NCBI GenBank assembly: GCA_012842105.1
Contig: DUTL01000152.1
Location: 1 to 8,639, forward strand
Length of the DNA: 8,639 bases
Reading direction: 5' to 3'
Source: Candidatus Fermentithermobacillaceae bacterium
GTDB taxonomy: Bacteria > Bacillota > Sulfobacillia > Fermentithermobacillales > Fermentithermobacillaceae
Within the stretch, counting starts at the first letter, position 1. Every line of letters begins with the position of its first letter. The translations under genes and the position numbers were made by a program. Shown here piece by piece: positions 1-6,471 of the stretch. The notes below the pieces were generated by a model. It saw only the letters and a list, made by a program, of their open reading frames with translations, was not told where the DNA came from and did no database searches.

Positions 1-357
1 GCTTCGGCCGGCCAATTCGAACTTAACGTAATGCAGCCGGTAATCGCGTATTCGCTTTTTGAAAGCATAGGCATGATCACAAATGCAATGAAGTCTTTGG
101 CTGAGAAGGTTGTCAAAGGCATGAAATTTAACAGGCAACTATTGGAAAGGTACGCGGGCAATGCTCTGACCCTGGTAACGGCTTTGGTACCCTTGATTGG
201 ACAAGATGCTGCGTCTGAAGTATCCAAGAGAGCCATGGAAGAAGGCAGGGATATTATCAGTGTGGTTACTGAGGCAGGTTTGCTCGACGAGGCAACCGCC
301 AGGAAACTCCTTGACCCTCGTAACATGGTCACTGTGAACAATAACAACAAGGCTTGA
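1..357 (+). CDS. aspA: Aspartate ammonia-lyase (aspartase), C-terminal part; 5' end outside the window
   Basis: The frame is open from base 1 to a TGA at 355-357 and gives 118 C-terminal residues of a class II fumarase/aspartase superfamily protein (usual length about 450-480). It begins ASAGQFELNVMQPVIAY, the conserved block that leads into the last long helix and the small C-terminal domain. Aspartases typically have AGQ(L/F)xLNVMxPVI here, whereas fumarases usually have a GNFxLNVxKPV form, so aspartase is preferred. Aspartase splits L-aspartate into fumarate and ammonia in the cytosol. The two downstream fumarase subunits and malic enzyme would take that fumarate to pyruvate, which supports the call. 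The tail ends in four asparagines, then Lys-Ala, which looks like a disordered end. The catalytic SS loop lies upstream and is not visible, so fumarase C or another lyase of the superfamily remains possible. Confidence 0.8.
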   Translation, partial: ASAGQFELNVMQPVIAYSLFESIGMITNAMKSLAEKVVKGMKFNRQLLERYAGNALTLVTALVPLIGQDAASEVSKRAMEEGRDIISVVTEAGLLDEATARKLLDPRNMVTVNNNNKA

Positions 358-497
358 TTTAGAATTGCAGTGTTTGAACACTGGAGATTGGACTGGCTGT
401 ACACGTAGATGCGCGTGGGCTTTGCCGGGCAAAGCCTGGCAAAAGGTGCGCTTTGCGTGGTAGTTTCTGAGGAATTTAACACCAGGTGGTGGAGCAA
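358..497 (+). promoter_or_regulatory. Leader between aspA and the fumarase genes with two dyads
   Basis: No gene is seen in these 140 bases. A near-perfect palindrome, CAGTGTT-TG-AACACTG, lies at 368-383, ten bases after the aspA stop. A second hairpin has arms GGCTTTG (418-424) and CAAAGCC (430-436) around a five-base loop. No T-run follows it, so it is not a standard intrinsic terminator. A third segment, GCTTTGC around 450-456, could compete for the same CAAAGC strand. The hairpins could slow transcription or protect mRNA ends, since the downstream genes may be read through from aspA. I see no convincing -35/-10 pair: a TTGAAC at 374 has only a poor -10 partner. The function is inferred. 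Confidence 0.35.
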
Positions 498-1340
498 ATG
501 AAAGAGATCCACGTGAAAGATATTACCGAAACCGTGGAGAAGCTGTGTATTGAGGCGTGCACTACCTTAGGCAATGATTGGTGGCAAACTATGGACAAAG
601 CGGTCTCGCAGGAGGAATCCACCCTGGGAAAGGATATGCTTGGCATTATCCGTGAAAACGCCAAACTCGCCGCCTCCACCGGCGAGCCTATCTGTCAGGA
701 TACCGGGACTGCTGTGATATTTTTGGAAATGGGCCAGGAGGTACGTATTGCCGGGGGAAACCTCTACCATGCCATCAATGAAGGAGTGCACCGTGGATAC
801 ACCAATGGCTACCTGAGAAAATCTGTGGTTTCTGATCCCTTGATCCGCAAAAATACAGGTGACAACACACCGGCCATAATTCATGTAGATATTGTTTCCG
901 GCTCTGACCTCAAAATAACAGTGGCGCCAAAGGGTGCAGGGTCTGAGAATTCCTCCGGGCTTAAGATGCTGAAACCTGCCGACGGAGAAGATGGTGTCAT
1001 ACAGTTTGTGATGGAAGTAGTCGAGGCAGCCGGCCCCAATGCCTGCCCGCCGGTGGTTGTAGGCGTAGGGTTAGGCGGGAACCTTGAGAAGTCGGCTATT
1101 TTGGCAAAAAGATCCCTTTTGCGGCCGCTGGGGAAGAGGCATCCTCAACCTCACATAGCAAAACTTGAAGAAGAAATCTTAAGACGCATAAACAGCACCG
1201 GCATAGGCCCCCAGGGGCTGGGAGGCCGTATCACAGCTCTGGACGTTCATATAGAAACCTACCCGACCCACATAGCCAGTTTACCCGTGGCGGTGAATAT
1301 CCAGTGCCATGCATCTCGCCACGCAGAAGCCGTATTGTAA
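498..1340 (+). CDS. fumA: Class I fumarate hydratase (Fe-S), alpha subunit
   Basis: This 280-residue protein matches in length and sequence the N-terminal half of class I fumarases and the alpha subunit of L(+)-tartrate dehydratase (TtdA type). With the next gene it should form a cytosolic enzyme that hydrates fumarate to malate. Three conserved cysteines expected to hold the [4Fe-4S] cluster are visible: Cys66 in GEPICQDTG, Cys183 in GPNACPP and Cys270 in QCHASRHAE. The block GDNTPAIIHVDIV is also typical. The start chosen is ATG 498, because family members begin M(K/R)EIHVxxITE and a GGTGGTGGAG purine tract lies just upstream. An in-frame GTG at 486 would add four residues. It sits 17 bases before the beta gene. 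Tartrate dehydratase is the main alternative, but aspartase and malic enzyme on either side favour fumarase. Clusters of this kind are usually oxygen-sensitive, which suits an anaerobe. Confidence 0.9.
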   Translation: MKEIHVKDITETVEKLCIEACTTLGNDWWQTMDKAVSQEESTLGKDMLGIIRENAKLAASTGEPICQDTGTAVIFLEMGQEVRIAGGNLYHAINEGVHRGYTNGYLRKSVVSDPLIRKNTGDNTPAIIHVDIVSGSDLKITVAPKGAGSENSSGLKMLKPADGEDGVIQFVMEVVEAAGPNACPPVVVGVGLGGNLEKSAILAKRSLLRPLGKRHPQPHIAKLEEEILRRINSTGIGPQGLGGRITALDVHIETYPTHIASLPVAVNIQCHASRHAEAVL

Positions 1341-1357
1341 AAAAAGAGGTGAGGTAG

Positions 1358-1951
1358 ATGAACCGGATCAAGACGCCACTTGATTTTGAGACTATAAGGA
1401 AACTCAAGGCCGGCGACCAGGTGAGTTTGAGCGGTGTGCTTTTTACCGGCAGAGATGCTGCCCACAAGAGACTGGTGGACACTTACCTGGCAGGCCAGGA
1501 ACTGCCTGTAGACCTTCGCGGCCAGGTTATCTATTATGTGGGCCCCTGCCCGGCCAAACCCGGCAAGGTGATTGGTTCCGCAGGGCCGACAACCAGTATC
1601 CGTATGGACCCCTATACTCCTTTGTTAGTTCGTGAACTGGGCCTGAGGGGCATGATAGGAAAAGGCCACAGGAGCCAAAAAGTGGTTGACGTTATCAAAG
1701 AAGAAGGAGCCATATATTTCCTGACCATAGGCGGCGCCGCTGCCTTGTTGGCACAGAGGATTAAGAAAGCTGAAGTGGTAGCCTACCCCGAGTTCGGGCC
1801 GGAGGCTATTTACCGCTTGGAAGTAGAAGACTTCCCGTTGATTGTCGGCGTAGACAGTGATGGCCGTAGCGCGTATGATGAGGGACAATCAAAGTACCGG
1901 TTGATTCACAGCGTAGTGGGTTCCGGCGAGACTCTTGAAAATAGGAGGTAA
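1358..1951 (+). CDS. fumB: Class I fumarate hydratase (Fe-S), beta subunit
   Basis: This 197-residue protein corresponds to the C-terminal domain of class I fumarases (TtdB-like beta subunit) and is full length for the split form. Visible family blocks are SGVLFTGRDAAHKR (25-38), YYVGPCPAKPGKVIGSAGPT (59-78), the TSIRMDPYTP segment (79-88), GKGHRS (101-106) and TIGGAAALLA (123-132), followed by a PEFGPEAIYRLEVEDFP-type end (144-160). These residues close the active site over the alpha subunit's Fe-S cluster. The ATG is preceded by AGAGGTGAGG at close spacing. The gene follows the alpha gene by 17 bases and ends six bases before the malic enzyme ATG, so the three are very likely co-transcribed. 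The symbol is used in the sense of the beta subunit, not the E. coli FumB isozyme. Tartrate dehydratase beta is the alternative. Confidence 0.9.
   Translation: MNRIKTPLDFETIRKLKAGDQVSLSGVLFTGRDAAHKRLVDTYLAGQELPVDLRGQVIYYVGPCPAKPGKVIGSAGPTTSIRMDPYTPLLVRELGLRGMIGKGHRSQKVVDVIKEEGAIYFLTIGGAAALLAQRIKKAEVVAYPEFGPEAIYRLEVEDFPLIVGVDSDGRSAYDEGQSKYRLIHSVVGSGETLENRR
1943..1948 (+). promoter_or_regulatory. Ribosome binding site of the malic enzyme gene, inside the fumarase beta stop region
   Basis: AGGAGG is both the Arg-Arg codon pair that ends the fumarase beta protein and a consensus Shine-Dalgarno for the ATG at 1958, with nine bases between. The TAA stop follows directly at 1949-1951. This suggests translational coupling: a ribosome ending on fumarase beta is placed at the malic enzyme site. 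Confidence 0.8.
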
Positions 1952-1957
1952 CGGCCC

Positions 1958-3133
1958 ATGGATCTTCGCACTAAGGCACTGGCTTTACATAGGGAGAACA
2001 AAGGCAAAATCGCCATCAGAAGCAAAATTGAACTCAAAGGCAAGGATGACTTAGGACTGGCATATACACCCGGGGTGGCCGAGCCATGCAAAGAGATCCA
2101 CCGAGATAAAGACCTGGTATGGGAGTATACATTCCGGAGCAATGTCATAGCTGTTGTGAGTGATGGAAGCGCCGTACTGGGCCTGGGAAACATAGGCCCC
2201 GAAGCAGCCCTGCCTGTTATGGAAGGCAAATGTGTCCTCTTTAAAGTTTTTGCTGATGTGGATGCCTTCCCTTTGTGTCTTGCAACTCAAGACGTAGATG
2301 AGATAGTGGAGACGGTAAAACGCATTTCCCCCACTGTCGGTGGGGTTAACCTGGAAGATATATCCGCACCCAGGTGCTTTGCCGTGGAAGAGAGGCTCAA
2401 GAAAGAAACCGGCATACCCATTTTCCACGATGACCAGCACGGTACAGCCATAGTGGTCGCCGCTGCCATGATTAACGCCCTTAAGGTAGTGGATAAAAGC
2501 TTATCGAGTATAAAAATTGTGGTAAATGGCGCTGGCGCAGCGGGAATGGCCATAACCAACCTCCTTTTGAGCATGGGGGCGGGGGATGTGATTCTTTGCG
2601 ATAGCAGGGGTGCGCTTTACTCAGGACGCCCTGTAGGAATGAACCCCTACAAAGAAGAGATAGCCCGGAGAACTAACCGCCATGGAGCCAGGAGCTTGCC
2701 TGAGGCTCTGAAAGGTGCGGGTGCCTTTATTGGAGTATCAGTAGCCGGAGCGCTAACACAGGACTTGGTAAGAACCATGGACAAAGATGCTATCGTTATG
2801 GCCATGGCCAACCCTGTACCTGAGATTTATCCTGAAGAAGCCAGGGCAGCCGGAGCCAAGGTGGTAGGTACCGGCCGTTCAGACTTCCCCAATCAAATAA
2901 ACAATGTTCTGGCCTTCCCCGGAGTTTTCAGGGGTGCGCTGGATGTACGGGCCAGTGATATTAACGAAGAAATGAAGATAGCAGCGGCTCATGCACTGGC
3001 AGGCCTGGTAGATGAAGACAAGTTAGGCCCTGATTTCATCATTACCGGTGTATTTGACCCGAGAGTAGCGCCTGCTGTAGCCGCTGCAGTTGCTCAAACT
3101 GCCAGAAATAGCGGGGTAGCGCGGGTGAAATGA
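1958..3133 (+). CDS. Malic enzyme (malate dehydrogenase, decarboxylating), short bacterial form
   Basis: This 391-residue protein has both malic enzyme domains. The N-terminal domain shows YTPGVAEPCKEI with Tyr37, then VSDGSAVLGLGNIGPEAALP and the EGK motif with Lys91, the usual catalytic Tyr/Lys pair. Metal ligands are expected at Glu133-Asp134 (NLEDISAP) and Asp158-Asp159 (FHDDQHGTAI). The NAD-binding domain carries VVNGAGAAGMAI (188-199) with an acidic residue, Asp215, after the second strand; this leans toward NAD over NADP, by inference. MANPVPEIYP and GRSDFPNQINNVLAFPG close the active site. It oxidatively decarboxylates malate to pyruvate in the cytosol and so finishes the aspartate to fumarate to malate to pyruvate route encoded here. 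It lacks a phosphotransacetylase-like extension. The ATG has an AGGAGG nine bases upstream. The TGA stop is also the first three bases of a repeat arm, yet the protein ends about where the family normally ends. Confidence 0.93.
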   Translation: MDLRTKALALHRENKGKIAIRSKIELKGKDDLGLAYTPGVAEPCKEIHRDKDLVWEYTFRSNVIAVVSDGSAVLGLGNIGPEAALPVMEGKCVLFKVFADVDAFPLCLATQDVDEIVETVKRISPTVGGVNLEDISAPRCFAVEERLKKETGIPIFHDDQHGTAIVVAAAMINALKVVDKSLSSIKIVVNGAGAAGMAITNLLLSMGAGDVILCDSRGALYSGRPVGMNPYKEEIARRTNRHGARSLPEALKGAGAFIGVSVAGALTQDLVRTMDKDAIVMAMANPVPEIYPEEARAAGAKVVGTGRSDFPNQINNVLAFPGVFRGALDVRASDINEEMKIAAAHALAGLVDEDKLGPDFIITGVFDPRVAPAVAAAVAQTARNSGVARVK

Positions 3134-3311
3134 CACGTTGGGGACGGCCCTAGGTGTCTCAGTGTCGCGCTTATTACCGTTGAGACACATCCGCACATCC
3201 GGGACGGTGCTAAATGTTTCACTGTTTTGCTATTGTCATAATCACCGTGTCGCCATGGCAGTTAACCATTGGAACATGAGTGAAGTATTTAGGACCGTCC
3301 CGGGATGTGCC
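3129..3311. repeat. Composite palindromic repeat (REP/REPIN- or MITE-like) in the convergent malic enzyme/trkH junction
   Basis: This stretch holds three arms with a GGGACGG core. Arm 1 (from 3129, core 3140-3147) reads TGACACGTTGGGGACGG and runs on through CTAGGTGTCTCAGTG. Arm 2 is 3193-3223 (core 3201-3207). Arm 3 is 3279-3310, inverted (core 3295-3302). Arms 2 and 3 are inverted copies with 28 matches, three mismatches and one gap, around a 55-base spacer. Inside arm 1, GTGTCTCA (3154-3161) is mirrored by TGAGACAC (3181-3188), which looks like the inner half of a lost fourth arm. The heptamer CACATCC is doubled at 3186-3192 and 3194-3200, at the apparent join. Arm 3 ends about ten bases after the trkH stop. 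The RNA could fold into hairpins from either strand and may serve as a bidirectional transcript end, although no T-run is present. No transposase is encoded nearby. Confidence 0.85.
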
Positions 3312-3321
3312 ATCTTTACGG

Positions 3322-4767
3322 CTATTTCCTCCAGAAGGCAGGGGTGAGGATAACCAGCACGCTGAAAATCTCAAGCCGGCCAACGAGCATCATGAAAGTG
3401 AGCAGCAGTTTGCCAACCCCGGGCAGGTGAGCGTAGTTTGCCATTGGCCCAACAGAACCCAGGCCCGGTCCCACATTTCCGAGAGTTGCTGCCACCGACG
3501 ATGCTGCGCTTAGCATATCCAGGCCCATGGCGAGCATGCAAAATGTGGCAAGAATGAATAACCCCATGTAGATTCCGGTGAACGCAAGCACCTGGCTGAC
3601 TATACTTTCAGGAACTACCTCTTCATCATGGCGAATAGGCAGGATCGCCTTGGGATGCAGGAACTTGTACATTTCCCTGTAAGCATGCTTGGCAAGGATC
3701 TGCCACCGCACGACTTTTACCGATCCGCCTGTAGAGCCGGTGCTGGCGCCTACAAACATCAGAAGAAGCAAAATAGCTCTTGAAATGTCAGGCCATGCGT
3801 TGAAGTCAGCAGTGGCATAACCTGTTGTTGTTGTAATGGATACTACCTGGAACGACCCGTGCCTGAGCGCTTCAGCAGGTGAATAGGTCCCCAGCAATGT
3901 TACTGACAGCAATAGGATTGCAGTGATTGTGATACCTGCATAAGCTCTGAATTCGTGATTTCGAAACAGGCTGCGGTAATCCCGGCGTGAGAAAATGCCG
4001 TGATACAAGGAGAAATTTACCCCTGCTGCAAAGGTGAAAACCGTAGTTATCACTTCTATGGGAACGGAATTATAAGCCCCAATGCTTTCTGCCCTGCTTG
4101 AAAAACCTCCGGTGGCCATGGCCCCGAACGAGTGTATAAGTGCCTCAAAAAGGCTCATGCCTGAAAGACAAAGAAGAATCGTTTGAAGCAAAGTCATGGC
4201 TGAATAGATGATCAAGAGTACTTTGGCTGTTTCGCGGATTCTCGGTTTCAGGCGCTGTACCTGGATTCCTGGAACTTCAGCCCTGAACAGTTGGGAACCG
4301 CCCATTTCAAGGCGGGGGATAAGCGCGAGGGAGATAACAATGATTCCCATGCCTCCTAGCCAGTGAAGCAGGCTTCTCCAGAAAAGAATCCCCGGCGGCT
4401 GGGCTTCGATGCCAGTGATCACTGTAGCGCCTGTTGTTGTAAAACCTGACATGGCTTCAAACAGTGCATCGGGTACGCTTGTGAACGTTCCGGCGAGCAT
4501 AAAAGGAATGGCCCCGGCCAGGGCACAAAGCAACCATCCACCTGAGACGATAATAAAGGACTCCCGGAGCCTTATATCGCCTTCAACAGGTATCCGGCTA
4601 AGCAGTATGCCTGGGAGCCCAACAACAGGTATGGTTATGAGGAAAGCCAGGGTATCGCTGGAGTTGAACCATATTGACCAGGCCAGGGGCAAGGCCATTG
4701 TGGTAGCAATGAAACACAGCAGCAACCCCATTGCGCGGATAATGGCTCTAGTGTTTATCTCAGTCAA
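3322..4767 (-). CDS. trkH: Trk-type potassium uptake protein, membrane subunit TrkH
   Basis: This is a 481-residue, highly hydrophobic membrane protein of normal TrkH length. The four pore-loop repeats that each give one strand of the K+ filter can be read: SGFTTTGATV (107-116), HSFGAMATGGFSS (212-224), SITTTTGYATADF (310-322) and ATLGNVGPGLGSVG (427-440), each with its filter glycine. The C-terminal MLVGRLEIFSVLVILTPAFW is characteristic of TrkH. It lets K+ (possibly with H+ or Na+) into the cell across the cytoplasmic membrane under control of the TrkA ring. The chosen start is a TTG at 4765-4767 with GGTGGGTGA just upstream. An ATG twelve codons later lacks a clear ribosome site, and an ATG further upstream (4783-4785) runs into a stop. 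It follows trkA by 179 bases on the same strand and converges with the malic enzyme gene. Confidence 0.95.
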   Translation of the reverse strand: MTEINTRAIIRAMGLLLCFIATTMALPLAWSIWFNSSDTLAFLITIPVVGLPGILLSRIPVEGDIRLRESFIIVSGGWLLCALAGAIPFMLAGTFTSVPDALFEAMSGFTTTGATVITGIEAQPPGILFWRSLLHWLGGMGIIVISLALIPRLEMGGSQLFRAEVPGIQVQRLKPRIRETAKVLLIIYSAMTLLQTILLCLSGMSLFEALIHSFGAMATGGFSSRAESIGAYNSVPIEVITTVFTFAAGVNFSLYHGIFSRRDYRSLFRNHEFRAYAGITITAILLLSVTLLGTYSPAEALRHGSFQVVSITTTTGYATADFNAWPDISRAILLLLMFVGASTGSTGGSVKVVRWQILAKHAYREMYKFLHPKAILPIRHDEEVVPESIVSQVLAFTGIYMGLFILATFCMLAMGLDMLSAASSVAATLGNVGPGLGSVGPMANYAHLPGVGKLLLTFMMLVGRLEIFSVLVILTPAFWRK

Positions 4768-4800
4768 TTGTCACCCACCGGTCATAATCCTTTTGTCTGT

Positions 4801-4831
4801 AATGAGCCCATCGTAAGTTGAAGGGCTCATT
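4801..4831 (-). promoter_or_regulatory. Hairpin between trkA and trkH (terminator- or attenuator-like)
   Basis: Perfect nine-base arms, AATGAGCCC (4801-4809) and GGGCTCATT (4823-4831), enclose a 13-base loop. The site lies 34 bases upstream of the trkH start and about 115 bases past the trkA stop. On the minus strand it is followed by ACAGACAAAAGG rather than a T-run, so a full intrinsic terminator is unlikely. It may lower trkH transcript relative to trkA or act as a processing site. The rest of the 4768-4946 gap holds a short GCGC-TT-GCGC dyad (4861-4870) and a near-tandem GGCTTAYACTT (4920-4930 and 4932-4942), and no gene. Confidence 0.4.
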
Positions 4832-4946
4832 GTTCATTGATCTGTTTTTCGTATTCTTTTGCGCTTGCGCTCTGAGTTAAGCGGAGTTAATCACCGCAAA
4901 CAACGTTGTGCCAGGCTTTGGCTTATACTTCGGCTTACACTTGGGC

Positions 4947-6305
4947 CTACAATCCCAGCGCCTTTCGTACACTTGGAATGGCTTCTTCTAAAGAGAATAC
5001 GACTACTCTGTCGCCGGGCATCACCTGATCGTTACCTCTGGGAATAATGGTGTCACCGTTACGTATAAGCATGCCTATTAATGCATGTTCGGGGAAACCG
5101 GCCCACTTCAGCGGTTTGCGTGTAACAGGTGCGTCATCAAACACCATTGCTTCGAGTACGGTTGCCTTTCCTTGTTTGAGAAACGTCACGTCAAGCAGTT
5201 TATCCTCCTGGAGCAGTTTCAGGATGGTACTTGCCATGATGAGGCGCGGAACTACCGTGGCGTAGATTCCTGTGGCCTCTGCAACAGGTGCGTACTCCTC
5301 TCTTTCCAGCCTGATTATGGTTTCTCTCACTCCCAGGCGGTTTGCCAGCAGCGCTGCCATAATGTTGGTTTCATCGTGGCTTGTGGCCGCCACAAATGCA
5401 TCGGTGCCTGCTATGTTCTCGCTGTCCAAAAGATCAATATTTGTTCCGTCGCCGTGGATGACCAGCGTGTAAGCCAGACTTTCCGCAAGCCACCGGGCCC
5501 TGTCAGCATCCTTTTCAATAAGTTTGAGCGAGAGTCCGTCTCTTCGCAGTCTTTCAAGGGCCTGGCACGCGTGAAAACCTATTTCGCCTCCGCCGACAAT
5601 CGTTATCGTCTTTATCTGGGCGTGAATGCGCCCTGCCAATATGCCTGACATTACGGTACTCCGGCCGAAATGCCCCATTTTTCCCAGTACGTATATATGA
5701 TCCCCCGGCTCAAGGCGGGTTTTGCCTCTTGGTATCAGGAGGCTGCCGTTGCGGTCAATTGCAACAATAAGGCAATCTTGCAGCCTTAATTCCTCCAGGG
5801 TCTTGCCTGTCAAGGCCGATGCTGACGAGTTGAGTTTGAACCCAAGGAGTTCCACGCTTCCGTCAGCAAAGTGGCGGACTTCGGTGGCCGCCGGCGTACG
5901 GAGAAGATCAACAATTTCCCTGGCTGCGAGGCGTTCGGGATGGATCATTATATCTACGCCTAACTGGTTCTTTACAAGTGCATCAGAACCCACGCTGTAC
6001 TCAGGGTTTCGGACCCTGGCTACTGTGGTCTTTACACCGTAGTGTTTTGCAGCCAGGCATGCAAGTATGTTTACCTCATCCCGGCCTGTTACTGCAATTA
6101 CCATTTCTGCGTTTCTCACGCCTGCTTGCTCAAGCACTTTAGGAGCTGCGCCGTTTCCATGGATGGCCATTACGTCGAGAACCTCCCGGGCCGGCTCCAA
6201 CCGCTGTGGGTCAATATCAATAAGCACCACATCGTGGGATTCTTGTACCAGTTGCCTTGCTACCCTGAAACCTACTTTGCCCGCTCCAATGACAATGATC
6301 ACCAT
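4947..6305 (-). CDS. trkA: Trk potassium uptake regulatory protein TrkA
   Basis: This 452-residue cytosolic protein has the duplicated RCK layout of TrkA. The first Rossmann fold has GAGKVG at 7-12, an acidic strand-2 end (LIDIDP) and HGNGAAPKVLEQAGV, followed by a first TrkA-C domain at about 146-212. The second Rossmann fold has IVGGGEIG at 236-243 and HGDGTNIDLL at 284-293, followed by a second TrkA-C domain to the end. It binds NAD(H) and/or nucleotides and forms a ring that gates TrkH, encoded next on the same strand. The start chosen is ATG 6303-6305, where the protein begins MVIIVIGAGKVG as TrkA proteins do, with GGAGAGGAGGAG about ten bases upstream. The frame stays open 20 codons further, to an ATG at 6363-6365 by the repeat element, but that stretch does not resemble the family. 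No residue seems missing, and both halves look functional. Confidence 0.95.
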   Translation of the reverse strand: MVIIVIGAGKVGFRVARQLVQESHDVVLIDIDPQRLEPAREVLDVMAIHGNGAAPKVLEQAGVRNAEMVIAVTGRDEVNILACLAAKHYGVKTTVARVRNPEYSVGSDALVKNQLGVDIMIHPERLAAREIVDLLRTPAATEVRHFADGSVELLGFKLNSSASALTGKTLEELRLQDCLIVAIDRNGSLLIPRGKTRLEPGDHIYVLGKMGHFGRSTVMSGILAGRIHAQIKTITIVGGGEIGFHACQALERLRRDGLSLKLIEKDADRARWLAESLAYTLVIHGDGTNIDLLDSENIAGTDAFVAATSHDETNIMAALLANRLGVRETIIRLEREEYAPVAEATGIYATVVPRLIMASTILKLLQEDKLLDVTFLKQGKATVLEAMVFDDAPVTRKPLKWAGFPEHALIGMLIRNGDTIIPRGNDQVMPGDRVVVFSLEEAIPSVRKALGL

Positions 6306-6347
6306 AGGGGGGTGCTCCTCCTCTCCAAACGCACCTTGCCTGTTTGC

Positions 6348-6353
6348 AGTATA
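6348..6353 (-). promoter_or_regulatory. Possible -10 box of a trkA promoter
   Basis: On the minus strand TATACT lies 42 bases before the trkA ATG, one mismatch from TATAAT. The -35 region falls in the duplicated TGCTTCATCCCC sequence at the edge of the repeat element, where only a weak TTCATC-like hexamer fits. If real, the promoter would have been partly supplied by the repeat. Weak evidence. Confidence 0.3.
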
Positions 6354-6357
6354 ACAT

Positions 6358-6385
6358 TGAAGCATCGGGGATGAAGCATTGGGGA
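6358..6385. repeat. 14-base tandem duplication at the trkA-side edge of the second repeat element
   Basis: TGAAGCATCGGGGA (6358-6371) is followed directly by TGAAGCATTGGGGA (6372-6385), identical at 13 of 14 positions. The second unit runs into the GGGGACGG core of the left arm. It looks like a partial duplication of the arm's outer end, by slippage or a second insertion. Confidence 0.8.
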
Positions 6386-6471
6386 CGGTTCTAGATGTTC
6401 AGTGTTTCATTATCGCTGCTCCGTGATGGTGTGCGAGCATTGAAACATTTACGGCCGTCCCCGATGTGTCA
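6372..6471. repeat. Palindromic repeat (REP/REPIN- or MITE-like), second copy, between the DUF1343 gene and trkA
   Basis: The left arm (6377-6404, core GGGGACGG at 6381-6388) and the inverted right arm (6438-6466, extended to 6471; core CCGTCCCC at 6455-6462) match at 22 of 28 aligned positions with one gap, around a 33-base spacer. The right arm read on the minus strand starts TGACACATCGGGGACGG and agrees with arm 1 of the 3129-3311 element at 29 of 36 positions, so the two sites hold members of one family. The TGA stop of the DUF1343 gene is the first three bases of this arm. The hairpin would lie in any RNA running from the DUF1343 gene into trkA. Confidence 0.88.

Noticed and set aside
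374..403. TTGAAC with TGTACA as a promoter for the fumarase genes
   Set aside because: The spacing is about 18 bases but the -10 match is only three of six, and the -35 overlaps the palindrome. The genes may be read from upstream instead.
430..441. CAAAGCCTGGCA shared with the region after trkA (about 4909-4920, opposite strand)
   Set aside because: A single 12-base match in a window this size is expected by chance.
3129..3311. CRISPR array
   Set aside because: The repeat arms are inverted, diverged and irregularly spaced, with no regular spacers and no cas genes.
3138..3347. Small open frames on the plus strand in the convergent junction
   Set aside because: They are made of repeat-arm sequence and antisense trkH, with no ribosome site.
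5085..5648. 187-codon open frame on the plus strand opposite trkA
   Set aside because: It is the antisense shadow of the well conserved TrkA C-terminal half, and its composition (cysteine-rich, no motif) is unlike a real protein.
6306..6365. Longer TrkA starting at the ATG at 6363-6365
   Set aside because: The added 20 residues do not resemble TrkA, the start lies in repeat sequence, and a strong ribosome site precedes the ATG at 6303-6305.
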